Source: Nelumbo lutea (Eukaryota; Streptophyta; Magnoliopsida; Proteales; Nelumbonaceae). Taken from it: a DNA stretch of 64,000 nt. Every line of letters begins with the position of its first letter. Within the stretch, counting starts at the first letter, position 1. The notes below the pieces were generated by a model. That model saw nothing but the letters and a program-made list of their open reading frames with translations. It was not told where the DNA came from and made no database searches. The stretch lies in the NCBI GenBank assembly GCA_022828595.1, contig JAKGHH010000004.1, positions 55,702,422 through 55,766,421 on the forward strand. The letters run 5' to 3'. Shown piece after piece: positions 33,082 through 46,153 of this stretch. The translations under genes and the position numbers were made by a program.

Positions 33082-34794
33082 GACCTGACCCATTGATAGC
33101 CCCAAATCCAATTGTCCCCCTTACAAAAAGAATTCTAATTTGACCACTCTTATTGCCTACAATTATGAAAATCTCAAATCTTCTTTCCAATACAACTCTC
33201 AAAACCTCCAAACCATACCATTCCCTCCCCAAGTCCTGTGGTGAACCTTCTAACAAATTTTAGATGCAAAATCCCTATTTTACCCCTAATACAGAAAAAC
33301 ATTCCAATCCAATAGTTTTCATTGCCCAGAACTCTCAAGCCCCGCTCGTTTTTCAGTATGTTATTTACCTGGATAAATGGACTTACCCAGGTAAGTGTTT
33401 CCTAGGAAAGACTTACTTAGGTAAGTGCATTTACCCATGTTCTTTTATTTTTCATGTAAATAAGGAAATGACCATTTTAGTCATAAAAGTCCATTATTAC
33501 AAGAGGCATTTTTGTCCCATCCAAGTGTTGGCAACTTCCCCTAAGGTGGGAAAGTTATTTACCCACCTAGGATATGGGTATACTAGGAAAATAAAATTTC
33601 CCTTGTCCCCACATAAATCTGAATAAAGAACATGGGATTCTTGGTCAATAGGAATTAAAATCCATTGACCTACTTTCCCCCCTCTCAAAATCTAGGAAAA
33701 GAACACCCCCTCAAAGTTACAAATCATCATTCCAACACTTCTTCTAAGACCGCAAAAACATCACCATCTCCTTTTTACACCTATTAATCTACCTTCCTTC
33801 AAATTTTAGACAAAAAAATTCTATTTTACCTCTTCTTTGGTAAAGATTTTGATTTGATGGCTCGTTAATTGTAACCATCCAAATCAGAGTTTAACATTGT
33901 GACACATCTCCTAAAACTATCAAACCCCACCATCAGCTTTTTAGGATCCATGATTATCCCCATGTCAAATTTTAATGCAAATTCCCTATGTTACCCCCTT
34001 TATTAAAAGAGATTCCAATTGGTGTAATATCATTGGTTGAGGCACTTAATGTTCCATTTCCTTGAGATTCGGGCATTCTAATTAACTCACGCACCTTCCA
34101 AATGACTCAACCTCACTTATAGATTCTTCTATATAATTTTTATGCAAAAATACCCTTCCTACCCTTATAAAAATTTAAGATTCCATTTCTAGAAATCTCA
34201 TTGGTTTTCCCTAGCACCTAGGGCATACCATAGCTATGTGAGTTTGAATTTCCACCCTTGGATATCCATGAGTCTACCATTAAATCTTGGGCATCCAATA
34301 GCCCATTAAAATCCATATTCTACAAAATTACTCCTAAGTCCTTATCCATAAAATCTCCCTATCTTTAAAATTCACAAATAGAAAACCCCTCACACATGTA
34401 GGCATCTTAACCATTAGGTAGCTCATGAAAATCCTCCATTGTAGGATCAACCTCATCAAGTTTGCATTCCTAGAACCCTAATCACAAAACCATAGCCACA
34501 CCTCTCTCAAACTCCCTCTTAAATCTTTGGTGAAAGAGCTTTTTAATTTGAAATTTGAATTCTAATCGAAATTTCCCACACTCCTAGGCATTTAATGAGG
34601 GGATGAAAGAAGAAAGAATAAAAAAGGGTTGTCTAAGGAAGCTAGAAGTGGGAGGGGCATTCAACCTAGTCAAGATGCATGACTAGGTTCAACCAAGAGA
34701 AGAAGAGAGCAAAAAAAGAAAGAAAGAGTACAAAAAAGAAAAGAAAAAAAACATAAAAATAGAATCCCTACTTGGTTTTCTATATTTGATGGAG
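33082..34794. other. Non-coding region with degenerate periodic segments
   Basis: No gene or known element recognised. Segments of the type TTTTA-x-GCAAAATCCCTA-TTTACCCC followed by GATTCCAATT-like words recur at about 33257, 33804, 33967, 34135 and 34315. A purine-rich run (GAAAGAAAG, AAAAGAAAAG) lies at 34700-34755. Confidence 0.4.
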
Positions 34795-35112
34795 AGACAA
34801 GGCTTAAATGTTGAGATTTCTCAATCATTAAAGAAATTGCATGGTGTGAACCAATCTTGCAACTGTTAAAGAATTTGATCTCCACTACACTCTAGCATAG
34901 AAACTCAAGATTCTACCATAGAACTATCCAAATAATAACAGAAAAATATAAAGAATACATATTTAGATCATTTAGCTAAAATTGAGAATCAAATTCGAAG
35001 TATAGATTGTTTCCATGTCATATTCGACTATAATAGTTATGGCCAATTTGACTATCTGTTTCAAATTCGCTAAATTTTAGTATAAGGACTGAACCAAATG
35101 TTCTGATACCAC
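34795..35112 (-). mobile_element. Leader fragment of an older copia element (minus strand)
   Basis: On the minus strand it begins with TGGTATCAG at 35111-35103, a primer-binding site. It then matches the leader at 51360-51642 word for word in order (GGTTCAGT, ATAGTCAAAT, TCTATGGTAGAATCTTGA, GATCAAATTCTTTA, CACACCATGCAATTTC). Homology stops near 34795. Confidence 0.75.
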
Positions 35113-35121
35113 TATTAAAAG

Positions 35122-38100
35122 TGTTAGACAGTTTTGTATGCCCTTAGCTTCAATCCAGATGTACTTTTGACATTTAGTGTAAATAAATAAAGTGCATGTT
35201 TGATTCATGTTGTTTGGTATATTTCTGTGTAAGACCCTAAAACTTGACACTTATAGAGACTCATGTTAGTTTTAAATGTCCACAGCCATTGGATAAGTCT
35301 GGGGAAATTTATCCTACCAAGGCTAATACTGGTGTGCCACCAAGTGTTGGGATGGCATGTCTCAACCACCAGGGTAAGATCCAAGGCACATGCAGTATGG
35401 GATTACTTGAATCCTTGAACCAGACCAGATTTCCAGTATTGCCTTGAACTTTTGAGACAAATGCGCAAAACTGGAAAGTTACACCTAAACCCTAGGCTCG
35501 ATTATGACACTTAACTAGGTGTCAGATCAGGCTATCTTTGATATGTCAATCAGTGAGATCCTTAGCGGGGGTCAAAACCTAGGCATGTTGGGGCAGTCTG
35601 AGAATTCATTTGAGTGAGTGATCATAGTGACAGGATCAACCCCTTTGTCGGACAATGGTAATTGATGTGTGGCTCATTGTGACACTAGCAAGTGCACTAG
35701 CCGTTCAAGTAATAAAGTAGTGAGTGAAGTATCGTTCCCACGAGGATTTAGGAAACAATTACCAATACTAAATTGAGCACTTCTTATCTGATCAACAAAT
35801 AAATCAAAACTTTAATGAAAGCTAAAAAATCCTAAATTAAAATCTATCTAAATCATTGGCCCAATTGCCTTCAAATCAGGTTAGAAGAGTAAGCAGTAAA
35901 TGTCAATCTCAAAATTCAGCAATCTATCAATTTGGATCATTCGAATAAATCATGATTGAGCCTTGGTTTGGTGAAACCCCAAGGTCATGAACAGCCTCTC
36001 TCAAGCGCATGTTCATCCTATGCATGAGTGACGGTTCTTCTATCTCTAGCAAGAATCTAATCCCCATGCATGCATTTCTTCAAACACTTCTAAGGCATCA
36101 ATTCAAATATGAATTGATCACCAATTGAATTGTGCAAGTTATTTTTAACCTTGCACTCAATTCAGTTCTTGAATAGTAGATCTGAATTCCTAGAGTCTCT
36201 CTCAAGCACTCTAGGAATTCCAAGCTTTAGATCCATTCGGCCAATCTGAAAATTGCAGATCTGAATTCTCTTTCAAGCAATTCAGATCTTGCAATCTCAG
36301 ATCTGAGAATTCAGATCTGAGTTTTGAAGGTTAGTTGGCCAAATCAATCTACAATAACACCCTTATTCAAGAAACTTCAAGTACAATTCATGACCATTTG
36401 AATGAATAAAAAAGAATTAGATTGCTGAACTGAAATTTTACAAGTTGAAATACATCAAGGAAGAATGGAAAAAAGGAGAAAGAAGAAAGAAAATATAACA
36501 AAGAAACTGAATTCGAATCAAAAGAGAATGAAACTACAATTGATTTATTACAAAAGATCTTTGAATCACAAACCCTCAATTCGAACTCACCTTCTCTTCT
36601 AGCTTGCTTGTCTTGAACTTCCTTCAGCCCTTCTTCTTCTTCTTCCTTGCGCCTAGCCTTCTTCTCTTCTCTTCTCTCAAGGTGGCCGAACCTCTAAGAG
36701 TGGGAGAGCCTTCCTCTCAAGCAATTGAACACCTCTCACCCCTCCTAGAGGCCTCCTTATATAGTTTTTCAAGGGGGCTCTTGCCCCTTCTTGAAGTCTC
36801 TAGAATTGGGTGTATTACACCCCTCATGAACCTTCTAGAGTACTCCCTCCTTCTCTTCAAGAAACTTCTAGGAGTTGCCGCCCCTAGCTCCCTTTGGGCT
36901 GCTATTTGGGCTACAACTTAGCTTGCTTTTGAGCTCATGTGGGCTACACTCTAGGCTGTTATTTGGACTAAAAATGGGCTGGGCCGAAATTTCCTTCTTG
37001 CTAGGCTTCTTCCCTTGGGTTTTCCAAAGAGTTAGCTTGCACTACTTGGGCCGAATGAAACTCCCTTGCTCTCATGGCTGGGCCGGGCTGAACTTGATAA
37101 ATTTTGGGCTTTCTTTTCTTGCTTTTGCCTTCTTTTTGTTGATTTGGCTCCCCCTGAAATCTTTCTTGCAATCAAGCTAAAATAGGGCAAAATCTATTTA
37201 AACCAACATAAAATTTCATGCAAAAACCTCATAAAATATAGATAAATTGTAGGTTCATCAGTAATGATCGGGATTGCACTCTCTCTGATGGAAACCAAAC
37301 TGCCGGTAGTTGATTTCAATCGTTGGAATTTTGTTTTGCAAAACTAATATATATAAATGTATATGTACGGTTTCAAAAAGGTTTGCAAATGGCTTTAATT
37401 CCCGGGATCCATGTGAGTAGAGAGTGCGGCACTGTTCCTTACAGTCGAGGGAGAGTACCTCTCTTGTCGAGCAGTGCTTGATCATTAAGAGCTAAGAGGT
37501 TAAGTGTAAGATCATTTAGGATAATACCTGATGGGCTAATCTTGCACCTGCCTACAGTCCCTGGGTTCTTATAAGATGGCTTGGCCCAGGGACCACTTAA
37601 TGTAAGTGTTGGGCCCATAGGGTCCATGTGATGGGCTGAAGGGGTCACTGAGCTTTTCAGTGAATTCGGCTGGGCCTTGTAATAAAGGCTGGGCCAAACC
37701 CATGTGGCTGGTGTGTAGATCAATGCTTGGGTCCCACACCATACAAAGAAGCCCAACTGGGCAGTAGATTGGAAACTAGTTAAACACTGAACACTTAATG
37801 AGCCAAAAGCCCATTGCGAGCTGGGCTAATATAACCACCCATGTATGGGGCAAATCTAAGATTAATGTTAGTAAAAGGATTGGGCTTTTGACCTTATCCA
37901 CTCTAGGAGACAAAATTCAAATCAGATTTGAATCAGGTAACCTTCTGATAAGATCAGGAGTAAACTAACTTAATCTGCAGATAGGATTAAGATAATCCCC
38001 TATCCAAATACTGATTTGGATTGGGATAACTCCTAATTAGGAGATTTTCTTAATCAAGAAGAAAGGAGGAGAAAACCAATTCAAAAAAAATATCAGATTT

Positions 38101-38669
38101 CTAACCAAGGGTTTTACAGTAAGGAAGAAGCTTTCTACGTACAAAGATTAGATCTCACAAAACTCCAGAGAGAAGAAAAGCTGTTCAGCCATCTTCGTCC
38201 CATGAGTTCTCCTCCAGCCGCCGCCATCCCCTCTTGCAAGATTCGATCTTTGCAGAAGAAAGAAGTTAAGAAATCAGTTCTTGACATCAATCTTGCAGAA
38301 AAGACTGAAAAGGATTCAGTGTTCAGAGTTTCCAGTGAGTTCTTGTGAAGGATCCAATGTGTAGGACGCACCCTACTGGTTCCGTTCCATCCACAACTAT
38401 GTCATCTTCAGCAGGAGCAGATCTTGGTGTCTTCTTTGGGCGTGAACACCAACTTTGGGAGATACTGCTTCTCTAGATCAGCTATAATTCTCCCTATTTC
38501 TTTTGGTTCAGATCTGGTTCGATTATGGTTCAAGTAGAATCCTTGAATATTGTATTCTAAATTTAGGGAATATGATTCCCAATTGGGAGAAGGTCAAAAA
38601 ATTTTGAAATTCGCCCACCCATTCCACACCCTTTATGGCGTCCATTAGATGGATCCTACCATTCTTTCA
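35122..38669 (+). repeat. 5' LTR of copia B, split by a solo LTR
   Basis: Starts TGTTAGACAGTTTTG and ends ATTCTTTCA. Without the 1.6-kb insertion plus one target copy it is about 1.94 kb, similar to the 3' LTR. Confidence 0.85.
35663..37260. mobile_element. Solo LTR nested in the copia B 5' LTR
   Basis: The 1598-bp segment starts TGATGTGTGG and ends GGTTCATCA (TGATG/CATCA termini) and is flanked by identical GTAAT at 35658-35662 and 37261-37265. Removing it restores the LTR seen at 44238. It has no primer-binding site, polypurine tract or coding domain, as expected of a solo LTR. The start carries the phrase GTATCGTTCCCACGAGGA, seen in many plant LTR elements; I do not assign a lineage. A TATATAG-like box lies near 36757. 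Confidence 0.8.
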
Positions 38670-38670
38670 G

Positions 38671-38683
38671 TGGTATCAGAGCC
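38671..38683 (+). other. Primer-binding site of copia B
   Basis: TGGTATCAGAGCC, matching the initiator methionine tRNA primer, one base after the LTR end. Confidence 0.9.
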
Positions 38684-40477
38684 ACAGGTTCGAATCTTGA
38701 ACCAAAATGAAAATCAGATCTGAACTTGCGCAGATGGACAGAAGACGTTCTGCCAAGATTTGCGCAGATTGTTTTCATTATTTCAAGAAATTGTTTCTTG
38801 TTAAGGGTGATTGATCTGAAATTAATTTTTTGTTAAATCCAAATTTTATTTAGAACTGTTCTTTATTTATTTTGATTTAATGGACTGTTTGAACCTGGAG
38901 ATTGCAGTGCAGATTTGGCGCAGATGGTCTGCGCACCCTTTTTCCTTTCTTTTTTTTCTTCAATTCGGTCTGTAAATATTTTTTTTTATTTTTTTAGACT
39001 GAATGTATAGGATTTGATCAAGAATGTAATTAATTAATAGAAATAGGATTTCTGTTTTTTTTATTTATTTTCTTGATTAAAGAAGAAGGAAGAAGAAAGA
39101 GGCGCTGGAGATTTGCAGAGGGAGAAATTGTTCTCTGCAATTTGCAGTTTGTGAAACTGCAACCCAAGTGATTAACCTCTATTTTCCAGGTGGTGCGAAT
39201 AGTCCATAGTTGATTTGTGTTTGTCTAAAATCAAAATTATTAATTTCAGATCTTTCATGAATTAATTCTTGAATTAAAATCAGTTTTAGACCATTTCGGA
39301 CTAGATTGGACCAAAACTGTTTGGACCGAATCTGGGGTTCGAAAGGGACTATTTTTCAGTCCATTTTTCCTTATACTTTTGTTCAAAATCTGATGTTCAA
39401 TTACAGGGATTAATTCGGCCCACCTATAAAGCCCAATTTTAAAAGGATTAAAACTACAAAATCCCACACTTGTGAGAAAAGCTGTATGGGCCGAATTGCT
39501 AACTACGATTCAGCCCATACACCTAGTAGACATTAATTGTTAATGTTATGGATTTCAAATGGGCCATTTAATGGGTTTTACAACAGTTGATTGATTGGAT
39601 CAATTCTTCCATTTTCATGTGATGATTGAATGTTTGATGTGCTGCGACCATGGGCCATAAGCACTTGGCCAATGATGACTCGTTAGTGGCTCTTGCGCAC
39701 ACCATGGCTGAATGCACATCATTGCCATGGTGTCCCTTAAGGTCATTGAATGACCCTTCCTTTCTTGGTGGGCCCCACAATCCTGAAAAGGGATGCGTAT
39801 GGAACCCCTAGCCAATTAAGGCCCACCAGAAATCTGACTTTATGAAAGTCAGTGGGAGCCACTTTGGTTTGACCTAAATTAGAAATAGGGCGTAATTTTG
39901 TTCCCTCCAGCAAATATGAATGCATGTGATAGGGAGATCCATATGATGGACTCTCTAAAGGCCTTCTGTCATTAGCACAATGATGGGTCCATCAGTAATG
40001 AGGAAACACACCATAAAATTGGGTTATCCATTTGCGGTTGGATCTGTTAGAGTGTTTCATAAGATGATAGGGGCATCATAGACCGATGTGGGAGGGGCTT
40101 CACCAGAAAATGGGAACTCTCTCATGGTACCTTCACGTAACCTGAATATGATGGGTGTGCACTCACTAGACAGAAAGGTTTTCCTGAAAACAGCTCTGAA
40201 CCTTGTCTGACAGAGGCCAAAGGGAAACTCATATCATGAGTGGATATGATCCATCACAGAAAGGTGGTGGGGTTATGCAGCTGAAACAATTGGCTTCACG
40301 CACCCCATGTGATTTCCCACATTTCCAGAGACATTTTGTCATCTCCATCACTGAGAAAGGAGGGAAATCTCAGAGATGAACAAATGGGAATGGAACATAA
40401 ATTAAAAGCCATATCTATGTAGGTAATTTGAATCAAACTAAGGTTGTGGACTAATGATTTTGCTGTTTTATCAAAAA

Positions 40478-41285
40478 ATGGAAAATGGTCAATTCGCAAA
40501 GCTTCTACATGATAACAAGCTTAAGGGCCCAAACTATGCCGAATGGTACAAAAATCTTATGCTGGTCCTAACTTCTAAAAAGTTAGATAAGGTGGTGAAA
40601 AATCCTACCGCGGAGCATCCGGGTGATAGGGCTTCTGAGGCCTATAGGATGGACTACCAAGATTGGGAGGATAAGAACTCCCTAGCCCGCTGCTTTGTCA
40701 TTGTCTCACTAGACAACTCAATACAGAGGTAGTTTGATCAGATCAAACTAGCCAAGGACATATTGGACAGTCTAAAGACAATGTATGAAGAGCAGAACCT
40801 TTCTACTCGACAGAAGGTCCTGAAATGTTCAGACCGCGCAGATGTCGAAGGGGCAGAAAGTTCATGACCATTGTCATTGGATGATGGGCTACATTAACAA
40901 ACTTGAAGCCCTTGGATCCGGGCTAGATCTTGGCATGCAAGTGGATGCCATCCTGAATTCTTTACCCTCTCCCTTCAATGCGTTCACAATGAACTACAAC
41001 ATGAATAAGCTGAATGTTAGCGTCCAAGAACTCAGCAATATGCTGCAGAGGGCCGAGGATCTACTCAAGAAGGATGAGCCTGTGGTTATGCTTGCTGAAG
41101 CTAACAAATTGGGCAAGAGAAAGAGAAAGGCAAAGAAGCCCCAGAAGAAAGCTACCAAACCTAAGAAGTAGAAGAAGAATAAGGCATTTGATGTCTGTCA
41201 CTTCTGCAAGCAGACCGGCCACTGGAAGAGAAACTGTCCTGCCTACCTGGAATCAAAGAAAGGTAACATCGAAACTTGTGTCATA
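40478..41285 (+). pseudogene. Copia B gag remnant
   Basis: Starts MENGQFAKLLHDNKLKGPNY at 40478. A stop lies at 40729 (after IQR), a one-base deletion near 40825 shifts frame, and the frame reopens at 40842. A further stop at 41168 sits in the Lys-rich stretch. The zinc knuckle CHFCKQTGHWKRNC is intact by pattern (about 41197-41238), unlike in copies A and D. The protein is the capsid/nucleocapsid of virus-like particles in active copies. Confidence 0.85.
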
Positions 41286-42475
41286 AAAACTAATATATTA
41301 GTTACTTCTGTATTCTACTGTGTTTACTCTGGGGCTTCAACTCATGCGTGTAACTCACTGTAGGGGTTCAAAGTTAGCAGAAGATTGAGTGAAGGCGAAG
41401 TGACATTGTTTTTGGGAACAACTGCAAGTGTTGCAGATGTGGCAATAGGAACCGTAGAATTAGTTTTTAGAGAAGGAATGCTTGTACTTAAAGATTGTCT
41501 TTATGTATAGAACTTGAGAAGAAATTTGATTTCAGTCTCTAAACTGTGTGCTGATGGATATACTACTTATTTTAGTAATGTGATTACTGTTAAGCGGAAT
41601 AACAAATTCATCACATGTAAGGAACTGGAGAATGGTCTTTATGTTCTACATCCTTCTCTGGAAACTAACTTAACCGAAACTATGTTGGTCGAAAATCCCA
41701 AGAAAAGAAATCGTGATACAGTAAATCCCACGTGCCTCTGGCATTACCGACTCGGCCATATCGGTGTTAACCGAATCACAAGGTTGGTAAAGGATGGTCC
41801 TTTGGATTTTCTAACCGTAGAAAATCTTCCCACTTATGAGCCTTGCCTTCAAGGTAAGATGACTAAGTGGCCATTTGACGGTAAGCCTAAAAGATTTGCA
41901 GGCATGCTTGACCTAATACATACTAATGTATGTGGTCCCCTGAGTGTTTGGACACGAAATCAATACATGTATTTCATCACCTTTACAGATGAGTCCTTTG
42001 AAAAGTTCCCTGAGTGTACCTAATGAGACATAAGTCTAAGTCCTTTGAAAAGTTCAAAGAGTTCAGAAAAGAAGTTGAGAATAGTTAGGGAGAGAAATTA
42101 AGGCCATTCAATCAGATCGAGGTGGCGAGTATCTCTCTAACGAATTCAGGGACTACTTAAATGTCAACGGGATACTGTCACAATTAGCTCCTCCTGCCAC
42201 ACCTCAACTCAACGGTGTTTCAGAGAGGAGGAATAGGACCTTGTTGCACATGGTCTGGTCACTTCTCGTCCACTTAGAATTACCCACATCCTTTTGGGGA
42301 TATGCATTAGATACTGCTATCTACGTACTGAATCATGTTCCAACCAAATCGGTTCCAAAGAATCCATATGAACTATGGACCAGAAGGAAGCCAAGTGTAA
42401 GACACTTGAAGATTTGGGGTTGTTCTGCACACGTTAAAAGAAAGTGTTCTGCAGTCAAAACGCCCAATTCTTAGA
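41286..42475 (+). pseudogene. Copia B protease and integrase remnant
   Basis: The protease motif is destroyed: catalytic Asp is Tyr (VYSGASTHACN), followed by a stop. The integrase zinc region has HYRLGHIG, but the first Cys of C-x2-C is Tyr (YEPC). The first catalytic Asp is Asn (LIHTNVCGPL). A deletion/stop near 42003-42023 breaks the core; SERRNRTLL survives near 42222, and the C-terminal part continues to a stop at 42472. Confidence 0.85.
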
Positions 42476-44223
42476 AACCGAATACATCCTGGACACCCAT
42501 CATCAGGAAATAGTTCTTGATGAGGAGAGCTCAGGTGCAGTGGGAGATGTCCCATAGGCTCCAGGTAGTGACCAACCTAGAAGATCCACTCAGGTATCCA
42601 GGCCACTAGTCCAATATGGTTATGACCAGGATAATTACCTGGTGGAAGCCTTGACTAGTGAAGAGGATCCCGTGACTTACGCAGAAGCTATGTTAGACAT
42701 AGATTCCCAGAAGTGGGTGGAGGCCATGAGACCTGAGATGGACTCAATGGAGACCAATGGAGTCTGGACTCTAGTAGATCCACCCTCTGGGGTAAAAGCA
42801 ATTGGTTTCAAATGGATCTACAAGAGGAAGAAGGGCCCCGATGGTAGGATTGAGACCTACAAAGCTTGTTTGCTGCCGAAAGGGTACACTCAGAAAGAAG
42901 GTATCGATTATGAGGAAACCTTTTCGCTAGTGGGCATGCTCAAATCCATTAGGATCCTACTAGCTGTAGCAGCATACCATGACTACGAGATTTGACAGAT
43001 GGATGTCAAAACCCCGTTCTTGAATGGAGATCTTAATGAAAATATCTACATGCAGCAGCCGCAAGGATTCATTGCTGCTGGTGAGGAACACATGGTATGT
43101 AAACTTAATAGATCCATATATGGACTTAAGCAAGCTTCTAGGAGTTGGAACATCTGTTTTGATTCTACTGTCAAAACGTTTGACTTTGTGCAGAATCTGG
43201 ATGAGCCTTGTGTTTATAGGAAATCCAGTGGGGATAAGATCACCCTTTTGGTGTTGTACGTGGACGATATCCTACTCATTGGGAATGATGTAAGAATGTT
43301 GACTTCGGTCAAGGTATGGCTATCAGGCAGTTCTCCATGAAAGATCTTGGAGAAGCTTCATATATATTGGGTCTTCGACTCTATAGAGATAGGTCGAAGC
43401 GGATAATTGGATTATCTCAGGCTTTTTACATTGACAAAATTGTCGAATGATACAGCATGGAGAACTCCATGAAAGGAAATGTTCCTTTCAGGCATGAAGT
43501 CACTCTCTCCAAGAAGATGTCTCCCAAGACTTCTGAGGAGATTGAAGGCATGAGAGACGTTCCTATGCCTTAGCTGTAGGGAGCATCATGTATGCCATAT
43601 TGTGCACTCACCCGGACATAGCTCAGGCGGTGAGTGTGGTAAGTAGATTCCAGGCCAACCTAGGGCAGGAGCATTGGACTATTGTGAAGAACATACTTAA
43701 ATACCTTTGAAGGACAAAATAGTTTTGTCTGGTATTTGATGGTAGTTCACTACAAGTTCTAGGGTATACCGATGCCAATTTTCAGTCACATCCAGATGAT
43801 AGAAAGTCTACATCTGGGTATGTTTTCACGATAGGATTGTGTTGTTTGTTGGAAAAACAGCAAACCGGGGTCCACTGCAAACTCCACAACTGAGGCTGAG
43901 TACATTGCCGCAAGTGAAGCTAACAAGGAATCCGTGTGGATGAAGAAATTCATACATGAATTGGGAGTGATTCCGTCCAGCACATCACCCATCCCGTTGT
44001 TGTGTGACAACAATGGAGCGATCGCCCAGGCTAAAGAGCCTCGAGCTCACTCAAGAGGAAGTACCATGTACTGCGGGAGATCATTGGTAGAGGGGACATC
44101 CTAATTCAGAAGGTAGCATCAGCGGATAATGTGGCTGACCCATTGACTAAGCCACTGACACAGAAGGTGTTTGAGAAACACGTGGAAAGTATGGGACTCC
44201 GGCTTGTACCGGATTGGACCTAA
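42476..44223 (+). pseudogene. Copia B reverse transcriptase and RNase H remnant
   Basis: Reverse transcriptase starts around VTYAEAMLD and keeps KWIYKRKKGPDG, YTQKEGIDYEETF, RSIYGLKQASRSW and the catalytic VLYVDDILLIGND. There is a stop at 42993, a frameshift near 43325 before QFSMKDLGEA, a stop at 43448 and a one-base deletion near 43562. RNase H-type motifs (STTEAEYIAASEA) remain near 43890. A deletion of about 12 bp removes the SKSK-type segment near 44050. It ends at TAA 44221-44223. Confidence 0.85.
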
Positions 44224-44237
44224 GTGCAAGTGGGAGC

Positions 44238-46153
44238 TGTTAGACAGTTTTGTATACCCTTAGCTTCAATTCAATTTGATGTACTTTTGACATTTAGTGT
44301 AAATAAATAAAGTGCATGTTTGATTCATGTTGTTTGGTATATTTCTGTGTAAGACCCTAAAACTAGACACTTATAGAGACTCGTGTTAGTTTTAAATGTT
44401 CACAGCCATTGGATAAGTCTAGGGAGATTTATCCTGCCAAGGCTGATACTGGTGTGCCACCAAGTGTTGGGATGGATTGTCTCGGCCACTAGGGTAAGAC
44501 CCAAGGCACATGCAATATGGGATTACTTGAATCCTTGAACTGGACCAAATTTCTAGTATTGCCCTGGACCTTGGAGACAGATGGGCAAAACTGGGAAGTT
44601 ACACCTAACCCCTAGACTCAATTATGACAATTCACTAGGTGTTGGATCGGGCTGTCTTTGATATGTCAATCAGTGAGATCCTTAGCGGGGGTCAAAACTT
44701 GGGCATGTTGGGGGCAGTCTGAGAAATCATTTGAGTGAGTGATCATAGTGATAGGATCAGCCCCTTTGTCGGACAATGATAATGATCGGGAATGAACTCT
44801 CTCTGATGGAAACCAAACTGCCGGCAGTTGATTTCAATCGTTGGAATTTTGTTTTGCAAAATTAATATATATAAATGTATATGTATGGTTTCAAAAAGGT
44901 TTGCAAATGGTTTTAAATCCCGGGACCCATTGAGTAGAGAGTGCGGCACTGTTGCTTGCAGCCGAGGGAGAGTTCCTCTTTTGTCGGGCAGTGCTTGATC
45001 ATTAAGGGCTGAGAGGTTAAGTGTAAGACCATTTAGGATAATACCTGATGGGCTAATCTTGCACCTGCCCACAGTCCCTGGGTTCTTATAAGATGGCTTG
45101 GCCCAGGGACCACTTAAAGTAAGTGTTGGGCCCATAGGGTCCATGTGATGGGCTGAAGGGGTCATTGAGCTTTTCAGTGAATTTGGCTGGGCCGAACCCT
45201 TGTGGCTGGTGTGTAGATCAATGCTTGGGTCCCACGCCATACAAAGAAGCCCAACTGGGCAGCAGATTGGAAATTAGTTAAACACTGAACACTTAATGGG
45301 CCAAAAGTCCATTACGAGCTGGGCTGATATGATCACCCATCTATGGGGCGAATCTAAGATTAATGTTAGTAAAAGGATTGGGCTTTTGACCTTATCCACT
45401 CTGGGAGACCAAATTCAAATCAGATTTGAATCTGGTAATCAGGTGTAAACTAACTTAATCTGCAAATAGGATTAAGATAATCCCCTATCCAAATATTGAT
45501 TTGGATTGGGATAACTCCTAATTAGGAGGTTTTCTTAATCAAGAAGAAAGGAGGAGAAAACCAATTGGAAAAAAATCAGATTTTGAACCAAGGGTTTTAC
45601 AGTAAGGAAGAAAGCTTTCTACGTACAGAGATTAGATCTCACAAAACTCCAGAGAGAAGAAAAGATGTTCAGCCATCTTCGTCCCAGGAGTTCTCCTCCA
45701 GCCGCCGCCATCCCCTCTTGCAAGATTCGATCTTTGCAAAAGAAAGAAGTCAAGAAATCAGTTCATGACATCAGTCTTACAGAAAAGATTGAAAATGATT
45801 CGGTGTTCAGAGTTTCCAGTGGGTTCTTGCGAAGGATCCAGTGTGTAGGATGCACCCTGCTGATTCCGTTCCATCCACAGCTGTGTCATCTTCAACAGGA
45901 GCAGATCATGGTGTCTTCTTTGGGCGCGAACACCAACTTTGGGAGATACTGTTTCTCCAGATCAGCTATAATCCTCCCTATTTCTTTTGGTTCAGATCTG
46001 GTTTGATTATGGTTCAAGTAGAATCTTTGAATATTGTATTCTAAATTTAGGGAATATGATTCCCAGTTGGGAGAAGGTAGGAAAACTTTGAAATTCGCCC
46101 ACCCATTCCGCACCCTTTATGGCATCCATTAGATGGATCCTACCATTCTTTCA
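44238..46153 (+). repeat. 3' LTR of copia B
   Basis: Starts TGTTAGACAG after polypurine tract AAGTGGGAGC, ends TTCTTTCA before the AAAAG duplication. Confidence 0.9.

Larger units (their letters stand above)
35122..46153 (+). mobile_element. Ty1/copia element B with exact 5-bp target duplication
   Basis: 5' LTR 35122-38669 (with a nested solo LTR), primer-binding site at 38671, leader, broken gag-pol 40478-44223, polypurine tract, 3' LTR 44238-46153. It is flanked by identical AAAAG at 35117-35121 and 46154-46158. It inserted into the LTR of the older minus-strand element C: the LTR sequence resumes directly at 46154. Confidence 0.9.

Noticed and set aside
36604..37180. ORFs of about 100 codons in the 1598-bp nested segment
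   Set aside because: The segment has LTR termini and a 5-bp target duplication; the ORFs lack any gag or pol motif.
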